A DNA stretch of 37,371 nucleotides. It comes from Sphingobacteriales bacterium (lineage in GTDB: Bacteria; Bacteroidota; Bacteroidia; Chitinophagales; Saprospiraceae). Positions 35,312-37,371 of this stretch are shown piece by piece. The first letter of the stretch is position 1. Each line of letters opens with the position of its first letter. The notes under the pieces are model-generated. The model saw only the letters and a program-made list of their open reading frames with translations, made no database searches and was not told the DNA's origin. Location of the stretch: NCBI GenBank assembly GCA_900299495.1, contig OMKD01000273.1:1-37371 (forward strand), in the 5' to 3' direction. The position numbers and the translations under genes were made by a program.

Positions 35312-37371
35312 ATGAGAAAACTGTGTTTTACTCTTTCCAAGACACTATTCGTTTTCGTTTCTTTGATGATCTTGACCTTTGGACACTCCAACGCTCAGAC
35401 ATTAGCATGTAACGACAACATTTCAGTGTCAATCGATCCCGAGGCTGACTTCTCTTGTGATGCAGACTTGAATGCCGATGACTTCCTTGAAGCTATCGAT
35501 ACGGATCTAGACTATCAGATAGATATCTATGATGGTCTTAACCTAGTTGCATCTGGGCTCAATGAGCTTGTTATAGATGCTGCTGCTTATTTAGGCGAGA
35601 CACTGGATTATGAAGTTACAGAAACTAGTTCTGGCAACTCTTGTTCTGGTTCTATGTCTTTACATGATGCTGTTGCTCCTGAATGTGCAGGATTTGAAGA
35701 ATTTACTGTTGATTGTACAGAAGATATTCCTTCAGCTACTTCAACAGCTCCTTCATTTAATGATAACTGTTCTGTAGATAATGTTGCTCTTGCTTCTGAA
35801 ACTATGGTTGATGATAACATTTGTGATGACTACATGCTTCTTGTAAGAGAATATGTAGCTACAGATGGTTCTGGTAATCAGTCAACTGAGTTATGTAAAT
35901 CTGAAATCTTTATTGCACGTGCAGAAGTTCAATTCGGTGGAGATTCTGAGTATGACTGTGGTAGCTACTCTGTTGGTGACCTTACTCCAGATCTAACTGG
36001 TTATCCTGCAGCTGTTACTTCTGATGCTTGTATGTACAACTTCTCATACAGCGATCAAATACTTCCATCTTGTGGAGGTCTTGAAAAGATCATCCGTACT
36101 TGGACTGTTCTTGATTGGTGTACTGGTCAGCTAGTAACATCTACATCTAACGGTGAGGATAATGTTCAAATTCTTAAGATTACTGATTCTACTGGTCCTT
36201 CTATCGATGGATCTGATCTTGATCTTTCTACTTCGTCGTCTTCTTGTGCATCATTAAGCTGGATATCTCTTCCAGGTATTTCTGATGATTGTTCAGGTGT
36301 AGCTTCTGCGGCTATGTTTGCTGTAGGATTCAGTGAGCTAGATTATACTTATGATGGTAGTGGTAATATTACTGGTGGTTATATTCCTGCTCCAGGTTTA
36401 GGTTTAGGTTCTCATGAACTATTAGTTACTGCTACAGATGAATGTGGTAATTACTCTGAGGCTACTTATACTCTAACTGTTTCTGACGATGTAACACCTA
36501 CTCCAGTTTGTGATGAAATTACTCAGGTAGCTCTTGGATCTGACGGTACTGCTACTGTTTTCGCTGAGACATTTGATGATGGATCTCACGATAACTGTTG
36601 TTTAGATGGTTTCGATGTTAGAAGAATGGATGATGCTGCATTTGCTGGTGCTGTTACTTTCGATTGTGATGATATTGATGCTACTACTCAGGTTATTTTA
36701 CGAGTACATGATTGTAATGGTAATACTAACACTTGTATGGTAGATGTTCTAGTTGAGGATAAATTAGCTCCTTACCTAGCTGTACCTGCTAACCTAGAAA
36801 TTTCTTGTGATGAGTACTATACTGATGTAGCTGCTGAGCTAGATAACGGTAACGGTGCTATCCTTGATGATTTGTTTGGTACTGCAACATATGGTGATAA
36901 CTGTGAGGCTATCCTTGATTATTCTTATACTTATGGTGTAGATCAGTGTGGTGTTGGTTCAATCACTCGTTCTTGGACAGTGAATGATCCTTCAGGTAAT
37001 GGTCCTGTTTCTGGATCTCAAACAATTGGTATCTACCATGTTTCTGATTGGTCTATTTCATTCCCTGGTGATCTTGACGCAACTTGTGTTGATGGTGAAT
37101 TGCCAGATTTTGGTGAGCCAACTGTTTCAGGTGATGAGTGTGAAATGATCGCTATATCTCACACAGATACTCAATATGATGTAGTTCCTGATGCATGTTA
37201 TAAGATCGTACGAGAGTGGTCTGCTATCAACTGGTGTACTTACCCAGATGAGCCAGCAGTAACTGCTACTCAAGTGATTAAAGTAACTGATAATGAAGCT
37301 CCTATCTTCGACGTAGAAGACTTCACGGTTGAAATTACAGAAGCTGATTGTGATGCTGCTGTAACTCTACC
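35312..37371 (+). CDS. Large secreted Cys/Asp-rich repeat protein (HYR-like/Ig-like surface protein), truncated by window end
   Basis: Open frame from ATG 35312 to the window end (686 codons, no stop): MRKLCFTLSKTLFVFVSLMILTFGHSNAQTLACNDNISVSIDPEADFSCDADLNADDFLEAIDTD...; HYR-like ATDECGNYSEATYTLTVSDDVTPTPVC and recurring KIIRTWTVLDWCTG-type motifs. Not in the ORF track because it has no stop in the window. Confidence 0.88.
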   Translation, partial: MRKLCFTLSKTLFVFVSLMILTFGHSNAQTLACNDNISVSIDPEADFSCDADLNADDFLEAIDTDLDYQIDIYDGLNLVASGLNELVIDAAAYLGETLDYEVTETSSGNSCSGSMSLHDAVAPECAGFEEFTVDCTEDIPSATSTAPSFNDNCSVDNVALASETMVDDNICDDYMLLVREYVATDGSGNQSTELCKSEIFIARAEVQFGGDSEYDCGSYSVGDLTPDLTGYPAAVTSDACMYNFSYSDQILPSCGGLEKIIRTWTVLDWCTGQLVTSTSNGEDNVQILKITDSTGPSIDGSDLDLSTSSSSCASLSWISLPGISDDCSGVASAAMFAVGFSELDYTYDGSGNITGGYIPAPGLGLGSHELLVTATDECGNYSEATYTLTVSDDVTPTPVCDEITQVALGSDGTATVFAETFDDGSHDNCCLDGFDVRRMDDAAFAGAVTFDCDDIDATTQVILRVHDCNGNTNTCMVDVLVEDKLAPYLAVPANLEISCDEYYTDVAAELDNGNGAILDDLFGTATYGDNCEAILDYSYTYGVDQCGVGSITRSWTVNDPSGNGPVSGSQTIGIYHVSDWSISFPGDLDATCVDGELPDFGEPTVSGDECEMIAISHTDTQYDVVPDACYKIVREWSAINWCTYPDEPAVTATQVIKVTDNEAPIFDVEDFTVEITEADCDAAVTL

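Overview
The window looks like a compact, AT-rich Bacteroidota chromosome segment, plausibly Saprospiraceae-like: several proteins carry T9SS-type C-terminal sorting domains, and TTG-N19/20-TAnnTTTG promoters are present. I find about 22 protein-coding genes: a BASS transporter (truncated at the left edge), an LpxH-like phosphoesterase, dnaE, two thioredoxin-fold proteins, a 4'-phosphopantetheinyl transferase, a WD40 protein, dCTP deaminase, an AddA/RecB-like helicase, a SPOR protein, a rhodanese, a T9SS cargo protein, a PASTA protein, an 897-aa tandem Ddl, a PhoX-like phosphatase, a di-heme peroxidase, a MATE transporter, a secreted metalloprotease, a large putative outer-membrane protein, an OYE/FadH-like oxidoreductase, a glycosylasparaginase and a repeat-rich surface protein (truncated at the right edge). 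I saw no rRNA, tRNA, CRISPR array, transposase or phage module by eye. The strongest candidate for new biology is the single-ORF fusion of two D-Ala-D-Ala-ligase-like modules (16549-19242, minus). Its halves carry different, complementary active-site substitutions, including Tyr->Phe at the D-Lac/D-Ala specificity position in the second half, and it overlaps a kinase-less PASTA membrane protein. Secondary items are a helicase with an apparently decayed nuclease domain, a promoter embedded in a terminator-like hairpin, and a multi-repeat T-ending-codon-biased surface protein.
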